From NCBI RefSeq assembly GCF_000242895.2, contig NC_021171.1, positions 1,336,001 to 1,400,000 of the forward strand: 64,000 nucleotides of DNA, written 5' to 3'. The stretch's first letter is position 1. Each line of letters begins with the position of its first letter. Source of the stretch: Bacillus sp. 1NLA3E (GTDB taxonomy: Bacteria; Bacillota; Bacilli; Bacillales; Cytobacillaceae). A program made the position numbers and the translations under genes. Shown here one piece after another: positions 52,717-62,081 of this stretch. The notes beneath the pieces were generated by a model. The model saw nothing but the letters and a program-made list of their open reading frames with translations, had not been told where the DNA came from and did not search any database.

Positions 52717-53547
52717 ATGTTTAGCCAAAAGAGTCTGGCCAAAGTGAATATGTATTTGTGTCTATTGATGAAATAGTTTCAGACGAACACCATCTTCGCT
52801 TTATTGACAAATATATCGATTTTTCGTTTCTTCTTGAAAAGGTCCGTCCTTATTATAGCGATGATAACGGACGCCCTACTGATCCCCTTATTTTTTTAAA
52901 AATGATGTTTATTGGTTATCTTTTTGGCATTCGATCTGAACGTCAATTAGAAAGAGAAATAAGAACAAACGTCGCCTACCGCTGGTTTTTAGGTTTAATA
53001 TTCAAGGATCCAGTTCTACATCACTCTACTATCAATGATTCCCAAAATCTAAGAGTCACGGAAAAATGGGAATCAAAGAGCGGCAATGATGCCCAAAATA
53101 CGAAGCGTCAGGAAAAATGGGAATCAAAGAGCCGCAATGGTGCCCAAAATACGAAGCGTCAGGAAAAATGGGAATCAAAGAGCCGCAATGGTGCCCAAAA
53201 TCAAAGAGTCGCGGAAAAACGGGAATCAAAGAGTCGCTATGATGCCCAAAATCCGAAGCGTCGTCCGAATGAGTGGCGTGTTCGGACAGCTTTGGTGATT
53301 CCAAGGAAGGTCATGCATAAATCCGAGGTTCCTAGGTAAAAATTTAAAATTTGTTCGAAAAACAACTTTCTTTGTGAAACCTGCCTTTAAAAAAGAAAAA
53401 ATTGAGCAAAGCTTCGCAGACTCAAAAAATCTACACGGGATTCGTTACTGCCGGTTCCGGGGATTGAAGAATGTAAGTAAACATGCTCTCCTTACTGCAG
53501 CCTGACAAAACATAAAAAAATTGCAACAAATTTATCCAGGTTGGATA
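52717..53547 (+). pseudogene. IS1182-type transposase, broken
   Basis: The N-terminus is MFSQKSLAKVNMY from ATG 52717. A one-base frameshift then moves to the frame of SIDEIVSDEHHLRFIDKYID, and it continues with YSDDNGRPTDPLIFLKMMF, IGYLFGIRSERQLE and NVAYRWFLGL to about 53030. There a 51-bp tandem array replaces the catalytic core. Near 53395-53547 another segment encodes the C-terminus (KIEQSFADSKNLHGIRYC, LKNVSKHALLTAAC). The DDE catalytic core block seen as NHRMVGG / FTDSTHLKA-type residues in copies 1-2 is absent here. Confidence 0.85.
53060..53263 (+). repeat. 51-bp tandem repeat array inside transposase remnant
   Basis: Four units of exactly 51 bp start at 53060, 53111, 53162 and 53213, plus a partial unit before. 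Unit 2 reads GGAAAAATGGGAATCAAAGA GCCGCAATGGTGCCCAAAAT and then ACGAAGCGTCA. Units 1-3 are nearly identical; unit 4 and the end of unit 3 diverge. Because 51 is divisible by 3, the frame stays open as a 17-residue repeat (EKWESKSRNGAQNTKRQ). Another plus frame and a minus frame are also open, so coding is not implied. Confidence 0.95.
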
Positions 53548-53778
53548 AGGTGAGTGCAATTCTTTAGGGTGATTTGCCCCATGTTAATTGGAGCGGAAAA
53601 GCAACAGGCCTGTTAGCATAGTCAATCTCATATTAAAATCGGTGTTTGATGTTCAAACAAAATGAAAAACTGCCGAGAAAATAACCTTTCTCGACAATCT
53701 GAATCTTTTTAGAAAAGAGCCTTATTTAAATTGTATTTATATATTTGATTGAAAATAAGATTAATCGGAAAATAAAAA

Positions 53779-53800
53779 GACACCCATAGGGTGCCTTCAA
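53779..53800 (-). terminator. Terminator of rpmB
   Basis: On the minus strand, GGCACCC-TAT-GGGTGTC is followed by TTTTTATTTTC. It lies just after the rpmB stop. Confidence 0.85.
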
Positions 53801-53807
53801 AGCTCCA

Positions 53808-53996
53808 TTATACGCGTTCTACTTTACCAGACTTTAACGCTCTTGCTGAAACCCATACACGTTTAGGCTTTCCGTCAACAAGAATGCGTACCTTTTGAAG
53901 GTTAGCACCCCAGCTACGTTTTGTTGCGTTCATCGCGTGGGATCGTGCATTACCTGTAGTGGTTTTTTTACCAGTTACAACACATTTACGTGGCAT
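53808..53996 (-). CDS. rpmB: 50S ribosomal protein L28
   Basis: Structural protein of the large ribosomal subunit. The 62 residues are [20 protein letters not shown], then [20 protein letters not shown] and [14 protein letters not shown]. Only one of the usual zinc-ribbon Cys pairs is present (Cys5), so this is the zinc-independent (C-minus) type. TTAGGAGGGAAAGAAAC precedes the ATG on the minus strand. Divergent from yloU, as in B. subtilis. Confidence 0.98.
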   Translation of the reverse strand: MPRKCVVTGKKTTTGNARSHAMNATKRSWGANLQKVRILVDGKPKRVWVSARALKSGKVERV

Positions 53997-54306
53997 GTTT
54001 CTTTCCCTCCTAACTACCGAAGCTTGAAACTATTTTTCATGCTTTTATTTAGAATCGCCAGACCTTAGTCAGACCATTAGAAAAACAAGCAGCGCATGTT
54101 CTTCAGACATAAAAAGATACTTTAATAATTTAACATACAACTTCTTGGAATGCAATACTTCTAGAAGAAGCTTTCAAGAAAAACTCCTTGACATAGTAGA
54201 TGAAACATTGTTCATAATAAGACTGTGGAAGTATAACTTTAAAAATTGTACTGCTTATAGTAAAATGACTTTAGTTAAGGAGCAATTTCCAAAGGGGGAA
54301 CGATTG
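53997..54306. other. Divergent rpmB/yloU intergenic region
   Basis: About 310 bp with no gene I can support; the ATG-initiated frame starting at 54145 is only an upstream extension of yloU. Possible yloU promoters are TTGACA at 54188-54193 with CATAAT after a 19-nt spacer, or TTTAAA (54238) with TAAAAT 17 nt later. Neither is decisive. Confidence 0.4.
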
Positions 54307-54669
54307 ATGTCTATTGAACTGAAAACAAAGTACGGGCAAATTGATATTTCTAATGATGTTGTTGCAACGATCGCTGGTGGTGCAGCAATTGACTGCTATG
54401 GTATCGTTGGTATGTCTTCAAAACAGCAATTAAAAGACGGTTTGACTGAAATTTTGCGTAAAGAAAATTTTACGCGCGGCGTTATCGTTCGCCAGGAAAA
54501 AGAAGAAGTACATATCGATATGTATATTATCGTTAGTTACGGTACTAAAATTTCCGAAGTTGCTCACAACGTACAATCAAAAGTTAAATACACATTGGAT
54601 AAAACCGTGGGGCTTTCAGTTGACTCGGTTAATATTTATGTACAGGGTGTTCGTGTAACGAACCCGTAG
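54307..54669 (+). CDS. yloU: Asp23/Gls24 family protein YloU
   Basis: A 120-residue cytoplasmic protein of the alkaline-shock Asp23/Gls24 family, function uncertain but tied to envelope stress and, by synteny, to the fatty-acid kinase gene next door. Visible features are LKTKYGQIDISNDVVATIAG, CYGIVGMSSKQQLKDG, VHIDMYIIVSYGTKISEVAH and VDSVNIYVQGVR. I chose ATG at 54307 after AAAGGGGGAACG, which removes a non-conserved 54-residue extension. Confidence 0.94.
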   Translation: MSIELKTKYGQIDISNDVVATIAGGAAIDCYGIVGMSSKQQLKDGLTEILRKENFTRGVIVRQEKEEVHIDMYIIVSYGTKISEVAHNVQSKVKYTLDKTVGLSVDSVNIYVQGVRVTNP

Positions 54670-54685
54670 TGAGGAGGAAAGTTTT

Positions 54686-56359
54686 GTGTCAATAAATTTA
54701 CTTGATGGAAAACGTTTCGCAGAAATGATTATACAAGGTTCTAATCAATTGGCTGCCAATTCTAAATATGTCGATGCGTTGAACGTTTTCCCAGTTCCAG
54801 ATGGAGACACTGGTACAAACATGAACTTGTCTATGACTTCCGGAGCTAAGGAAGTAAGAAATAACACACAAGAACATATCGGGAAAGTAGGAACTGCCCT
54901 TTCAAAGGGATTACTAATGGGTGCGCGAGGAAATTCTGGGGTTATTTTATCACAATTATTCCGTGGTTTTTCGAAGTCAATCGAGACTAAACTTGAAATT
55001 ACGGGAAAGGAATTTGCTGCTGCACTTGAAGCGGGAGTAGAAACTGCTTATAAAGCTGTGATGAAGCCTGTTGAAGGAACCATTTTAACCGTTGCAAAGG
55101 ATTCTGCTAAAAAAGCTGTCCAGATAGCAAAAAAACAAGATGACATTATTGTTATTATGGAAGAAGTCCTGAAAGAAGCACAAGCATCCTTAAATCGCAC
55201 GCCTGATCTCCTCCCTGTGTTAAAAGAGGTTGGAGTCGTAGATAGTGGCGGACAAGGACTTGTTTTTGTTTATGAAGGATTCCTAGCAGAATTAAAAGGA
55301 GAGTCGCTTCCAGATTCACCTTCAGCCCAAATTAGTATGGTAGAACTAGTAAGCGCAGAGCATCATAAAAGTGTCCAAAGCCATATTCATACAGAAGATA
55401 TTGAGTTTGGGTATTGTACAGAATTTATGGTGAAGCTTGACAACCAAAAACAATCATTTTCTGAAGAAACGTTCCGTCAGGATTTGAGCACTCACGGGGA
55501 CTCCTTACTTGTAATTGCTGATGAAATGCTTGTCAAAGTTCATGTACACGCTGAATATCCCGGTGAAGTGTTATCATATGCACAGCGTTACGGTAGCTTG
55601 GTCAACATGAAAATTGAAAACATGCGGGAGCAGCATTCTAATATTGTTGGGCACTCTGAACCTCATCAGGAAGTCCATGCTCCAATTAAAAAACCAGAAA
55701 TAGCGGAATACGGAATTGTTACAGTTTCGATGGGAAAAGGTATTGCAGATTTGTTCCGCAGTATTGGTGCCCATGCTGTTATTGAGGGTGGACAAACAAT
55801 GAATCCGAGCACAGAGGATATTGTTAAAGCTATAAAAGAAGTAAACGCAAAAAAAGTGATCATTTTACCGAATAATAAAAATATCATTATGGCCGCTCAG
55901 CAGGCTGCAGAGGTTACTGATGAAGAAGTGATTGTCATCCCTTCAAAGACAGTTCCTCAAGGAATGTCTGCATTGCTAGCCTTTAATCCAAGTTCTTCTT
56001 CAGAGGTTAATAAAGAAGCCATGACAGATGCTCTTAACCACGTGAAAACAGGTCAGATTACCTTTGCTGTTCGTGATACAAGCATTGATGGTCTTTCAAT
56101 TGAAAAAAATGATTTTATGGGAATTTCCGATGGGAAAATTGTTGTGAAAAATAAAGATAGAGTAAAAGCAGCAGAAGATTTACTTGTTGAAATGGTCGAT
56201 GAAGATGCGGAAATCCTTACGATTTTTAGGGGTGAAGATGCAACGGAAAGCGATGTCGCTGCACTAAGTGAATTTATTGAAACAAAATATCCAGATGTGG
56301 AAATAGAAGTACATAATGGACAACAACCATTATATGCATTTATCTTTGCGATTGAATAA
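54686..56359 (+). CDS. fakA: Fatty acid kinase ATP-binding subunit FakA (YloV)
   Basis: Phosphorylates exogenous fatty acids carried by FakB (DegV-type) proteins, feeding the PlsX/PlsY route. The 557 residues contain an N-terminal DhaL kinase domain with FPVPDGDTGTNMNLSM (Mg-ATP Asp residues), GARGNSGVILSQLFRG and VVDSGGQGL. A middle EDD-type domain (FGYCTEFMVKL) and a C-terminal domain (IILPNNKNIIMAAQQA) follow. The start is GTG at 54686 after GTGAGGAGGAAAG. plsX, its downstream partner, is 4.7 kb away in this window. Confidence 0.95.
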   Translation: MSINLLDGKRFAEMIIQGSNQLAANSKYVDALNVFPVPDGDTGTNMNLSMTSGAKEVRNNTQEHIGKVGTALSKGLLMGARGNSGVILSQLFRGFSKSIETKLEITGKEFAAALEAGVETAYKAVMKPVEGTILTVAKDSAKKAVQIAKKQDDIIVIMEEVLKEAQASLNRTPDLLPVLKEVGVVDSGGQGLVFVYEGFLAELKGESLPDSPSAQISMVELVSAEHHKSVQSHIHTEDIEFGYCTEFMVKLDNQKQSFSEETFRQDLSTHGDSLLVIADEMLVKVHVHAEYPGEVLSYAQRYGSLVNMKIENMREQHSNIVGHSEPHQEVHAPIKKPEIAEYGIVTVSMGKGIADLFRSIGAHAVIEGGQTMNPSTEDIVKAIKEVNAKKVIILPNNKNIIMAAQQAAEVTDEEVIVIPSKTVPQGMSALLAFNPSSSSEVNKEAMTDALNHVKTGQITFAVRDTSIDGLSIEKNDFMGISDGKIVVKNKDRVKAAEDLLVEMVDEDAEILTIFRGEDATESDVAALSEFIETKYPDVEIEVHNGQQPLYAFIFAIE

Positions 56360-56377
56360 ATCAAATAGTGATTTATA

Positions 56378-56415
56378 ATTGAAATAGAAGGGGATCCCCC
56401 TTCTATTTCAATTTT
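56378..56415 (+). terminator. Terminator of yloU-fakA
   Basis: ATTGAAATAGAAGGGG pairs with CCCCTTCTATTTCAAT around an AT centre, followed by TTTTATT. One of the strongest hairpins in the window. Confidence 0.93.
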
Positions 56416-56490
56416 TATTGGACTATTTTAAAAAACGAAATTCAGTCACTCACATACAATAACATAATAGACATGGAAGGGTGCAAGTAC

Positions 56491-57153
56491 GTGAAATACA
56501 AAAGTGTGTTTGACATCATTGGTCCAATTATGATTGGTCCTTCAAGTTCACATACTGCAGGAGCAGCCCGGATTGGTCGGGTTGCAAGAAGCTTGTTTGG
56601 GAGAGAACCTCAATGGGCTAATATACATTTTTATGGATCCTTCGCCAAAACATACAGAGGTCACGGTACCGACGTGGCCATCGTTGGTGGAATTTTGGAC
56701 TTTGATACTTTTGACGAACGAATTATCGAAGCCATTAATATCGCTGAAAAATCGGGAATAGAACTACATTTTTTTGAAGAGGAAGCCATACCTAATCATC
56801 CAAATACTGCGAAGGTTAGAATCGGTGATGATGAAGGAGAACTTGAACTAGTTGGAATTTCAATTGGTGGAGGAAAAATAGAAATCATCGAGTTAAATGG
56901 ATTTGAGCTAAAGCTATCTGGTAATCATCCGGCCATTTTGGTTGTACACAATGATCGATATGGTACTATTGCGAGTGTTTCCAATACTCTAGCTAAATAC
57001 GAAATTAATATTGGCCACATGGAGGTTTCGCGTAAAGATGTGGGGCAGCAGGCTTTAATGACAATTGAGGTAGACCAAAATATTGATAAGGAAATTTTGG
57101 AAGAAATAGAAAAGCTTGAAAACGTAATCAAAGTTGCCAAAATTGTGGATTAG
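56491..57153 (+). CDS. sdaAB: L-serine dehydratase, beta chain
   Basis: With SdaAA it forms the oxygen-sensitive [4Fe-4S] enzyme that deaminates serine to pyruvate. The 220 residues contain SVFDIIGPIMIGPSSSHTAG near the N-terminus and GHGTDVAIVGG. The C-terminal ACT domain is AILVVHNDRYGTIASVSNTL. I chose GTG at 56491 to give MKYKSVFDIIG as in homologues, with AAGGGTG upstream; a longer frame opens with ATG at 56473. Confidence 0.95.
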   Translation: MKYKSVFDIIGPIMIGPSSSHTAGAARIGRVARSLFGREPQWANIHFYGSFAKTYRGHGTDVAIVGGILDFDTFDERIIEAINIAEKSGIELHFFEEEAIPNHPNTAKVRIGDDEGELELVGISIGGGKIEIIELNGFELKLSGNHPAILVVHNDRYGTIASVSNTLAKYEINIGHMEVSRKDVGQQALMTIEVDQNIDKEILEEIEKLENVIKVAKIVD

Positions 57154-57220
57154 AAGTGTTTGGTTATGGTAGCGCTTTCAAAAAAAACAATCATCAATTC
57201 TTAGCAGGGAGGACATTATC

Positions 57221-58117
57221 GTGTTTCGCAACGTAGCTGAATTGGTTAAGCAGGCAAAAGAACAGAATAAACAAATCGCCGATATCATGATTGAGCAGGA
57301 AATCCATGTTACTGGTCGGACGAAGCAAGAAATCTTAGCCCTAATGGATCAAAATTTAACGGTAATGGAACAAGCAGTTGAACGAGGCATCAACGGGGTT
57401 CGTTCCCATTCTGGATTAACTGGAGGAGATGCTGTTCTTTTGAAAAAATATATTGAAAAAGGACAGTTCTTGTCGGGTGAAACGATATTGGATGCGGTTT
57501 GTAAAGCGGTAGCGACAAATGAGGTAAATGCGGCTATGGGAACCATTTGCGCCACACCTACTGCTGGGAGCGCTGGAGTTGTTCCAGGCACCTTGTTTGC
57601 AGTAAAAAGCAAATTAAATCCAACTCGGGAACAAATGGTTAAATTTCTGTTTACTGCAGGAGCTTTTGGCTTTGTAGTGGCAAACAATGCCTCGATTTCC
57701 GGTGCAGCCGGCGGGTGTCAAGCCGAAGTAGGATCGGCATCAGGAATGGCGGCAGCGGCAGTTGTTGAAATGGCTGGCGGAACTCCTGAACAAAGTGCTG
57801 AAGCAATGGCCATTACCCTTAAAAATATGTTAGGCTTAGTATGTGATCCTGTTGCAGGATTAGTCGAGGTACCTTGCGTGAAAAGAAATGCGATGGGTGC
57901 CGCAAATGCCATGGTTGCTGCCGATATGGCTTTAGCTGGTATTACCAGTCGAATCCCATGTGATGAAGTGATAGAAGCCATGTTTAGAATCGGGCAAACA
58001 ATGCCGACAACACTAAGAGAAACAGGACAAGGAGGGTTAGCGGCTACGCCGACAGGTCGAGAGCTAGAAGCGAAGATTTTCGGCAAACCGTTAAAAAGAC
58101 GTGAATCTAAATCTTAA
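57221..58117 (+). CDS. sdaAA: L-serine dehydratase, alpha chain
   Basis: Catalytic iron-sulfur subunit. The 298 residues contain SHSGLTGGDAVLL, GTICATPTAGSAGVVPG and NASISGAAGGCQAEVGSASG. GLVCDPVAGLVEVPCVKRN supplies, with the other motifs, the cluster cysteines. The start is GTG at 57221 after AGGGAGGACATTATC. The 3' end overlaps recG by 17 nt. Confidence 0.97.
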   Translation: MFRNVAELVKQAKEQNKQIADIMIEQEIHVTGRTKQEILALMDQNLTVMEQAVERGINGVRSHSGLTGGDAVLLKKYIEKGQFLSGETILDAVCKAVATNEVNAAMGTICATPTAGSAGVVPGTLFAVKSKLNPTREQMVKFLFTAGAFGFVVANNASISGAAGGCQAEVGSASGMAAAAVVEMAGGTPEQSAEAMAITLKNMLGLVCDPVAGLVEVPCVKRNAMGAANAMVAADMALAGITSRIPCDEVIEAMFRIGQTMPTTLRETGQGGLAATPTGRELEAKIFGKPLKRRESKS

Positions 58118-60149
58118 AGAACCGGTGTCCGTAATTAAAGGTATTGGGGAAGAAACTGCAGAAATGTTGGCAGGAATGAATATATATACTGTGCAAGATT
58201 TGCTTGAACACTTTCCGTATCGTTTTGAAGACCACCGTTTACGCGATTTAGCAGATGTTTTACATGATGAAAGAGTAACGGTGGAAGGGAAGGTTCATAG
58301 TGAGCCTTCTCTTGTTTATTATGGTCGCAAGAAATCGCGGTTGACGGTTCGGCTTTTGGTCGATCGTTATTTGGTTCAGGTTATTTTTTTTAATCAACCA
58401 TTTTTAAAAAATAAAATAAGTTTAAATCAAATCATTACGGTTACCGGTAAATGGGACCAGCACCGTCAAACCATTACCGCTAACGAAATGAAGACCGGTT
58501 CATTTTCACAAGGACAGGAGATAGAACCAGTTTACGCTGTAAAAGGAAGATTGACAGTAAAGGGTATGAGGAAATTTATTAAGGTTGCCTTTGCGCAATA
58601 TGCTCATTCTCTTCAAGAAACACTACCTGAGTCAATCATGAACAGATACAAGTTGTTAAAGCGCAGGGATGCTTTAAGAGCTCTCCATTTTCCTTTATCT
58701 CAGAATGATGTTAAACAAGCAAGACGACGTTTTGTTTACGAAGAATTCCTGCTGTTTCAATTAAAAATGCAGGCTCTACGTAAATATGAGCGTGAGCAAT
58801 CAGCTGGAGTCGCTCTACAATTTGACGAACATATAGTCCAGCAATTTATTGAAGGACTCCCTTTTCCGTTGACCAATGCCCAAAATCGTGTGGTGGATGA
58901 AATTTTGGCTGATTTGAAATCGCCATATCGAATGAATCGTCTTCTCCAGGGTGATGTTGGCTCGGGGAAAACCGTGGTGGCAGCAATTGGGTTATACGCC
59001 AGTTTTATTGCGGGGTTTCAGGGTGCGTTAATGGTTCCTACTGAAATACTTGCAGAGCAACACGTGGAGTCACTTAAAATATTACTTGAACCAGTTGGGG
59101 TCAAATGTGAACTGTTGACGAGTTCAGTTAAAGGGAAGCGGCGTCGGGAAATTTTACAGCAATTATCTATGGGAGAAATCCATGTCCTAATTGGAACTCA
59201 TGCCTTAATTCAAGAAGAAGTCCAATTTCAAAAACTAGGGTTCGTCATTACGGATGAACAACATCGCTTCGGTGTCGAGCAACGCCGAATTCTTCGTGAA
59301 AAAGGTGGCAATCCGGATGTATTGTTTATGACGGCAACCCCAATCCCCAGAACCCTTGCTATAACGGTTTTTGGTGAGATGGATGTTTCTGTAATTGATG
59401 AAATGCCGGCAGGACGAAAAGCGATTGAAACGTATTGGGCAAAACATGACATGCTTGATAGAGTTTTGCGGTTAATGGAAAAAGAGTTGGTAAAAGGAAG
59501 ACAGGCTTATTGTATTTGTCCGCTTATTGAAGAATCAGAGAAAATGGATTTTCAAAATGCAATTGACGTTCACAGTGCCTTAACTCATTTTTTTCAAAAC
59601 CGTGTTAAAGTTGGCCTTATGCACGGCCGCCTCGGATCAGACGAAAAGGAATCCGTCATGAAAGAGTTTAGTAGAAATGAAATTCAAGTTCTTGTTTCAA
59701 CAACCGTTGTTGAAGTGGGCGTGAACGTCCCTAATGCGACTTTTATGCTCATATATGATGCTGAACGGTTTGGTCTTGCCCAGCTTCATCAGCTTCGGGG
59801 TAGGGTAGGCCGGGGTACAGAACAATCTTTTTGTATTCTATTGGCCGATCCCAAAACAGAGGTTGGGAAAGAGCGCATGAAAATTATGACGGAGACGAAT
59901 GATGGATTTATTGTAAGTCAAAAGGATCTTGAGCTAAGAGGACCTGGTGATTTCTTCGGTAGAAAGCAAAGTGGAATGCCAGAATTTAAGTTGGCCGATA
60001 TGGTTCTTGATTTTAAAGCGCTCGAAACGGCAAGGAGTGATGCAGCCGTTCTAATTCAATCAAACGCTTTTTGGTCTTCGCCTGAGTACGCTGCCCTCAG
60101 GGGTTACTTGGAGGAATCAGGTGCAATGGCTGGAGAAAAACTAGATTAG
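58101..60149 (+). CDS. recG: ATP-dependent DNA helicase RecG
   Basis: Branch-migrating helicase that regresses stalled forks. The 682 residues contain the wedge/OB domain (LLEHFPYRFEDHRL, VTVEGKVHSEPSLVYYGRK), Walker A LLQGDVGSGKTVVAAIG (about 277), and DEQHRFGVEQR in place of DEAH. Further motifs are MTATPIPRTLAITVFGEMD, VEVGVNVPNATFMLIYDAER and HQLRGRVGRG. The start is GTG at 58101, inside sdaAA. Confidence 0.98.
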   Translation: MNLNLKEPVSVIKGIGEETAEMLAGMNIYTVQDLLEHFPYRFEDHRLRDLADVLHDERVTVEGKVHSEPSLVYYGRKKSRLTVRLLVDRYLVQVIFFNQPFLKNKISLNQIITVTGKWDQHRQTITANEMKTGSFSQGQEIEPVYAVKGRLTVKGMRKFIKVAFAQYAHSLQETLPESIMNRYKLLKRRDALRALHFPLSQNDVKQARRRFVYEEFLLFQLKMQALRKYEREQSAGVALQFDEHIVQQFIEGLPFPLTNAQNRVVDEILADLKSPYRMNRLLQGDVGSGKTVVAAIGLYASFIAGFQGALMVPTEILAEQHVESLKILLEPVGVKCELLTSSVKGKRRREILQQLSMGEIHVLIGTHALIQEEVQFQKLGFVITDEQHRFGVEQRRILREKGGNPDVLFMTATPIPRTLAITVFGEMDVSVIDEMPAGRKAIETYWAKHDMLDRVLRLMEKELVKGRQAYCICPLIEESEKMDFQNAIDVHSALTHFFQNRVKVGLMHGRLGSDEKESVMKEFSRNEIQVLVSTTVVEVGVNVPNATFMLIYDAERFGLAQLHQLRGRVGRGTEQSFCILLADPKTEVGKERMKIMTETNDGFIVSQKDLELRGPGDFFGRKQSGMPEFKLADMVLDFKALETARSDAAVLIQSNAFWSSPEYAALRGYLEESGAMAGEKLD

Positions 60150-60210
60150 TTTTATGTATCTAGCACCACAAGGATAGCTTACTAGGCAAGATTGGATTTC
60201 GATTTTCCAC

Positions 60211-60239
60211 TTGCAATATACACATCTAACTTATATACT
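60211..60239 (+). promoter_or_regulatory. Sigma-A promoter of the fapR operon
   Basis: TTGCAA (60211-60216), 17-nt spacer, TATACT (60234-60239). Confidence 0.78.
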
Positions 60240-60242
60240 ACT

Positions 60243-60263
60243 ATTAGTACCTAGTCATAAGAT
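60243..60263 (+). promoter_or_regulatory. FapR operator
   Basis: ATTAGTACCTAGTCATAAGAT matches the FapR box (TTAGTACCTAGTCTTAA-like). It begins 3 nt after the -10 and so covers the start of transcription. Repressor binding there would block the operon unless malonyl-CoA is present. Confidence 0.9.
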
Positions 60264-60280
60264 GTGAACGGTGTGATGAA

Positions 60281-60844
60281 ATGAGAAGGAATAAAAAAGA
60301 GCGTCAGCGCTTATTAACAATGACCATTAAAGAAACCCCTTTTATTACTGATGAAGAGCTTGCTGAAAAATTTTCTGTTAGTGTTCAAACCATTCGTTTA
60401 GATCGCCTGGAATTATCTATTCCTGAGCTACGTGAACGAATTAAACATGTTGCTGAAAAACGGTTTGATGATGAAGTTCGCTCTTTGCCGATTGACGAAG
60501 TTTTTGGGGAAATTATTGATATAGAATTGGACAAAAGCGCCATCTCTATTTTTGATGTGCGAAGTGAACATGTTTTTAAAAGAAATCAAATTGCCAGAGG
60601 CCATCATTTATTCGCGCAAGCAAATTCGCTTGCGGTCGCGGTCATTAATGATGAACTAGCATTGACTGCCAAAGCAAATATACTTTTTACACGTTCTGTA
60701 AAAGAAAATGAACGAATCATTGCCAAGGCAAAAGTCGAAAAAATAGACTTAGAGACCGGGAGAACGTTTGTAGAAGTAACAAGTTTTGTGAATAATGAGC
60801 TTGTATTCAAAGGCGATTTTGAAATGTTCCGTTCTAAAAAATAG
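60281..60844 (+). CDS. fapR: Fatty acid and phospholipid biosynthesis regulator FapR
   Basis: Malonyl-CoA-responsive repressor. The 187 residues comprise an N-terminal helix-turn-helix ([20 protein letters not shown], about 22-41), a linker helix with [17 protein letters not shown], and a hotdog-fold effector domain ([34 protein letters not shown]). It autoregulates through the box in front and heads the plsX-fabD-fabG operon. Confidence 0.97.
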   Translation: MRRNKKERQRLLTMTIKETPFITDEELAEKFSVSVQTIRLDRLELSIPELRERIKHVAEKRFDDEVRSLPIDEVFGEIIDIELDKSAISIFDVRSEHVFKRNQIARGHHLFAQANSLAVAVINDELALTAKANILFTRSVKENERIIAKAKVEKIDLETGRTFVEVTSFVNNELVFKGDFEMFRSKK

Positions 60845-60881
60845 GCTGTGTTAAAGCTCAATGTTGATTTTTTTGTACAAT

Positions 60882-61011
60882 GTTGATTGGAGTGGAAGGC
60901 ACGAAGACTCCTGCGGGAGCAGCGGGACAGGTGAGACCCCACAGGCGCTTTAGCGCCGAGGAGGCTCACCGCCCGCCCCGTGGAAAGCGAGTGCCTGGAA
61001 CCGAAATCAAC
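60882..61011 (-). repeat. GC-rich palindromic repeat, copy R5
   Basis: 130 bp in minus orientation, apex GGCGC-TTTA-GCGCC in the variant form CGCTTTAGCGCC. It fills the fapR-plsX gap together with a short AT flank (GGCTGTGTTAAAGCTCAATGTT). No terminator-like U tract follows. Confidence 0.93.
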
Positions 61012-61056
61012 ATTCTAGTTTACCAGAGCCAAAAATAATTAAGGGATGAAACAAAT

Positions 61057-62052
61057 ATGAAAATTGCAATAGATGCAATGGGGGGAGACAATGCCCCTAA
61101 AGAGATTGTGCTCGGAGCGATGAAGGCAGTAGCACAGTTCCAAGATGTACAAATCACCCTTGTCGGTGATGAAAATAAAATAAAAACCTATTTAACTAAC
61201 AGTGAACGAATAGAAATCATTCATACTGAGGAAGTTATTTTAGGAACTGATGAACCAGTTAGAGCAGTGCGCCGGAAAAAGAATGCATCAATGGTTCTAA
61301 CCGCACAACAAGTAGCAGATGGCTTAGCAGATGCCTGCATTTCCGCTGGGAATACAGGAGCACTTGTGGCAGCGGGGCTATTTGTAGTTGGAAGAATTGA
61401 GGGGATTGATCGACCTGCATTATCTCCGACGCTTCCAACACTTGGCGGAGAAGGATTTTTGCTTTTAGATGTTGGCGCCAATGCCGATGCCAAACCTGAG
61501 CATTTAGTGCAGTATGGGATAATGGGTTCCATCTACTCTGAAAAAGTAAGAGGGATTGCGCAACCGCGTGTTGGGTTACTAAACATCGGGTCAGAGGAGA
61601 AAAAAGGAAACGAACTAACAAAAAAGGCATTTGATCTCCTTAAAAACGCTGACATCAATTTTATTGGGAACGTGGAAGCACGAGACCTGTTAGAAGGGGT
61701 CGCAGATGTGGTGGTTACCGACGGGTTTACGGGGAATATGGTTTTAAAAACACTTGAGGGCACCGCTCTTTCTGTTTTTAAAATGTTGAAATCAGCCCTC
61801 ATGAGCAGCTTGAAAACGAAACTAGCAGCGGCTGTTTTAAAACCAAACTTATTAGAACTTAAAAATAAAATGGATTACTCTGAATACGGCGGTGCAGGTC
61901 TATTTGGATTGAAGTCGCCAGTTATTAAAGCCCATGGATCTTCTGATGCTAATGCAATTTACAATGCTATTCGTCAAACAAGAGAAATGGTCCAAAAAGA
62001 CGTGTCAGGATTAATCAAAACTTCAATTGCAAACCTAACAACTACTACCTGA
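61057..62052 (+). CDS. plsX: Phosphate acyltransferase PlsX
   Basis: Makes acyl-phosphate from acyl-ACP for phosphatidic acid synthesis. The 331 residues contain [75 protein letters not shown] and [30 protein letters not shown] precedes the ATG. It is separated from fapR by repeat R5, so the repeat is probably transcribed. Confidence 0.97.
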   Translation: MKIAIDAMGGDNAPKEIVLGAMKAVAQFQDVQITLVGDENKIKTYLTNSERIEIIHTEEVILGTDEPVRAVRRKKNASMVLTAQQVADGLADACISAGNTGALVAAGLFVVGRIEGIDRPALSPTLPTLGGEGFLLLDVGANADAKPEHLVQYGIMGSIYSEKVRGIAQPRVGLLNIGSEEKKGNELTKKAFDLLKNADINFIGNVEARDLLEGVADVVVTDGFTGNMVLKTLEGTALSVFKMLKSALMSSLKTKLAAAVLKPNLLELKNKMDYSEYGGAGLFGLKSPVIKAHGSSDANAIYNAIRQTREMVQKDVSGLIKTSIANLTTTT

Positions 62053-62081
62053 AAAATAAAAATAAAGGGGATTTCGAATAA

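Larger units (their letters stand above)
52505..53699 (+). mobile_element. Decayed IS1182-type element, copy 3
   Basis: Same plan as copies 1 and 2: repeat R4, linker, broken transposase, right end CCGAGAAAATAACCTTTCTCGACAATCTG. The far left end is shortened. The text jumps from GCCAGGCTGT straight to TCAATAGGTCTG, as if deleted between two AGGCTGT copies, removing the left inverted repeat. A 20-bp direct repeat (AATCTTTTTAGAAAAGAGCC) at 52485-52504 and 53702-53721 flanks it. A collapsed GC-rich repeat arm pair is at 53583-53605. Confidence 0.8.

Noticed and set aside
53086-53298. Small protein genes in alternative frames across the 51-bp array
   Set aside because: Open frames result from a stop-free repeat whose length is divisible by three; no ribosome binding site and no homology.
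54145-54306. N-terminal extension of YloU
   Set aside because: Not conserved in the family, covers the likely promoter region, and a strong ribosome binding site precedes the ATG at 54307.
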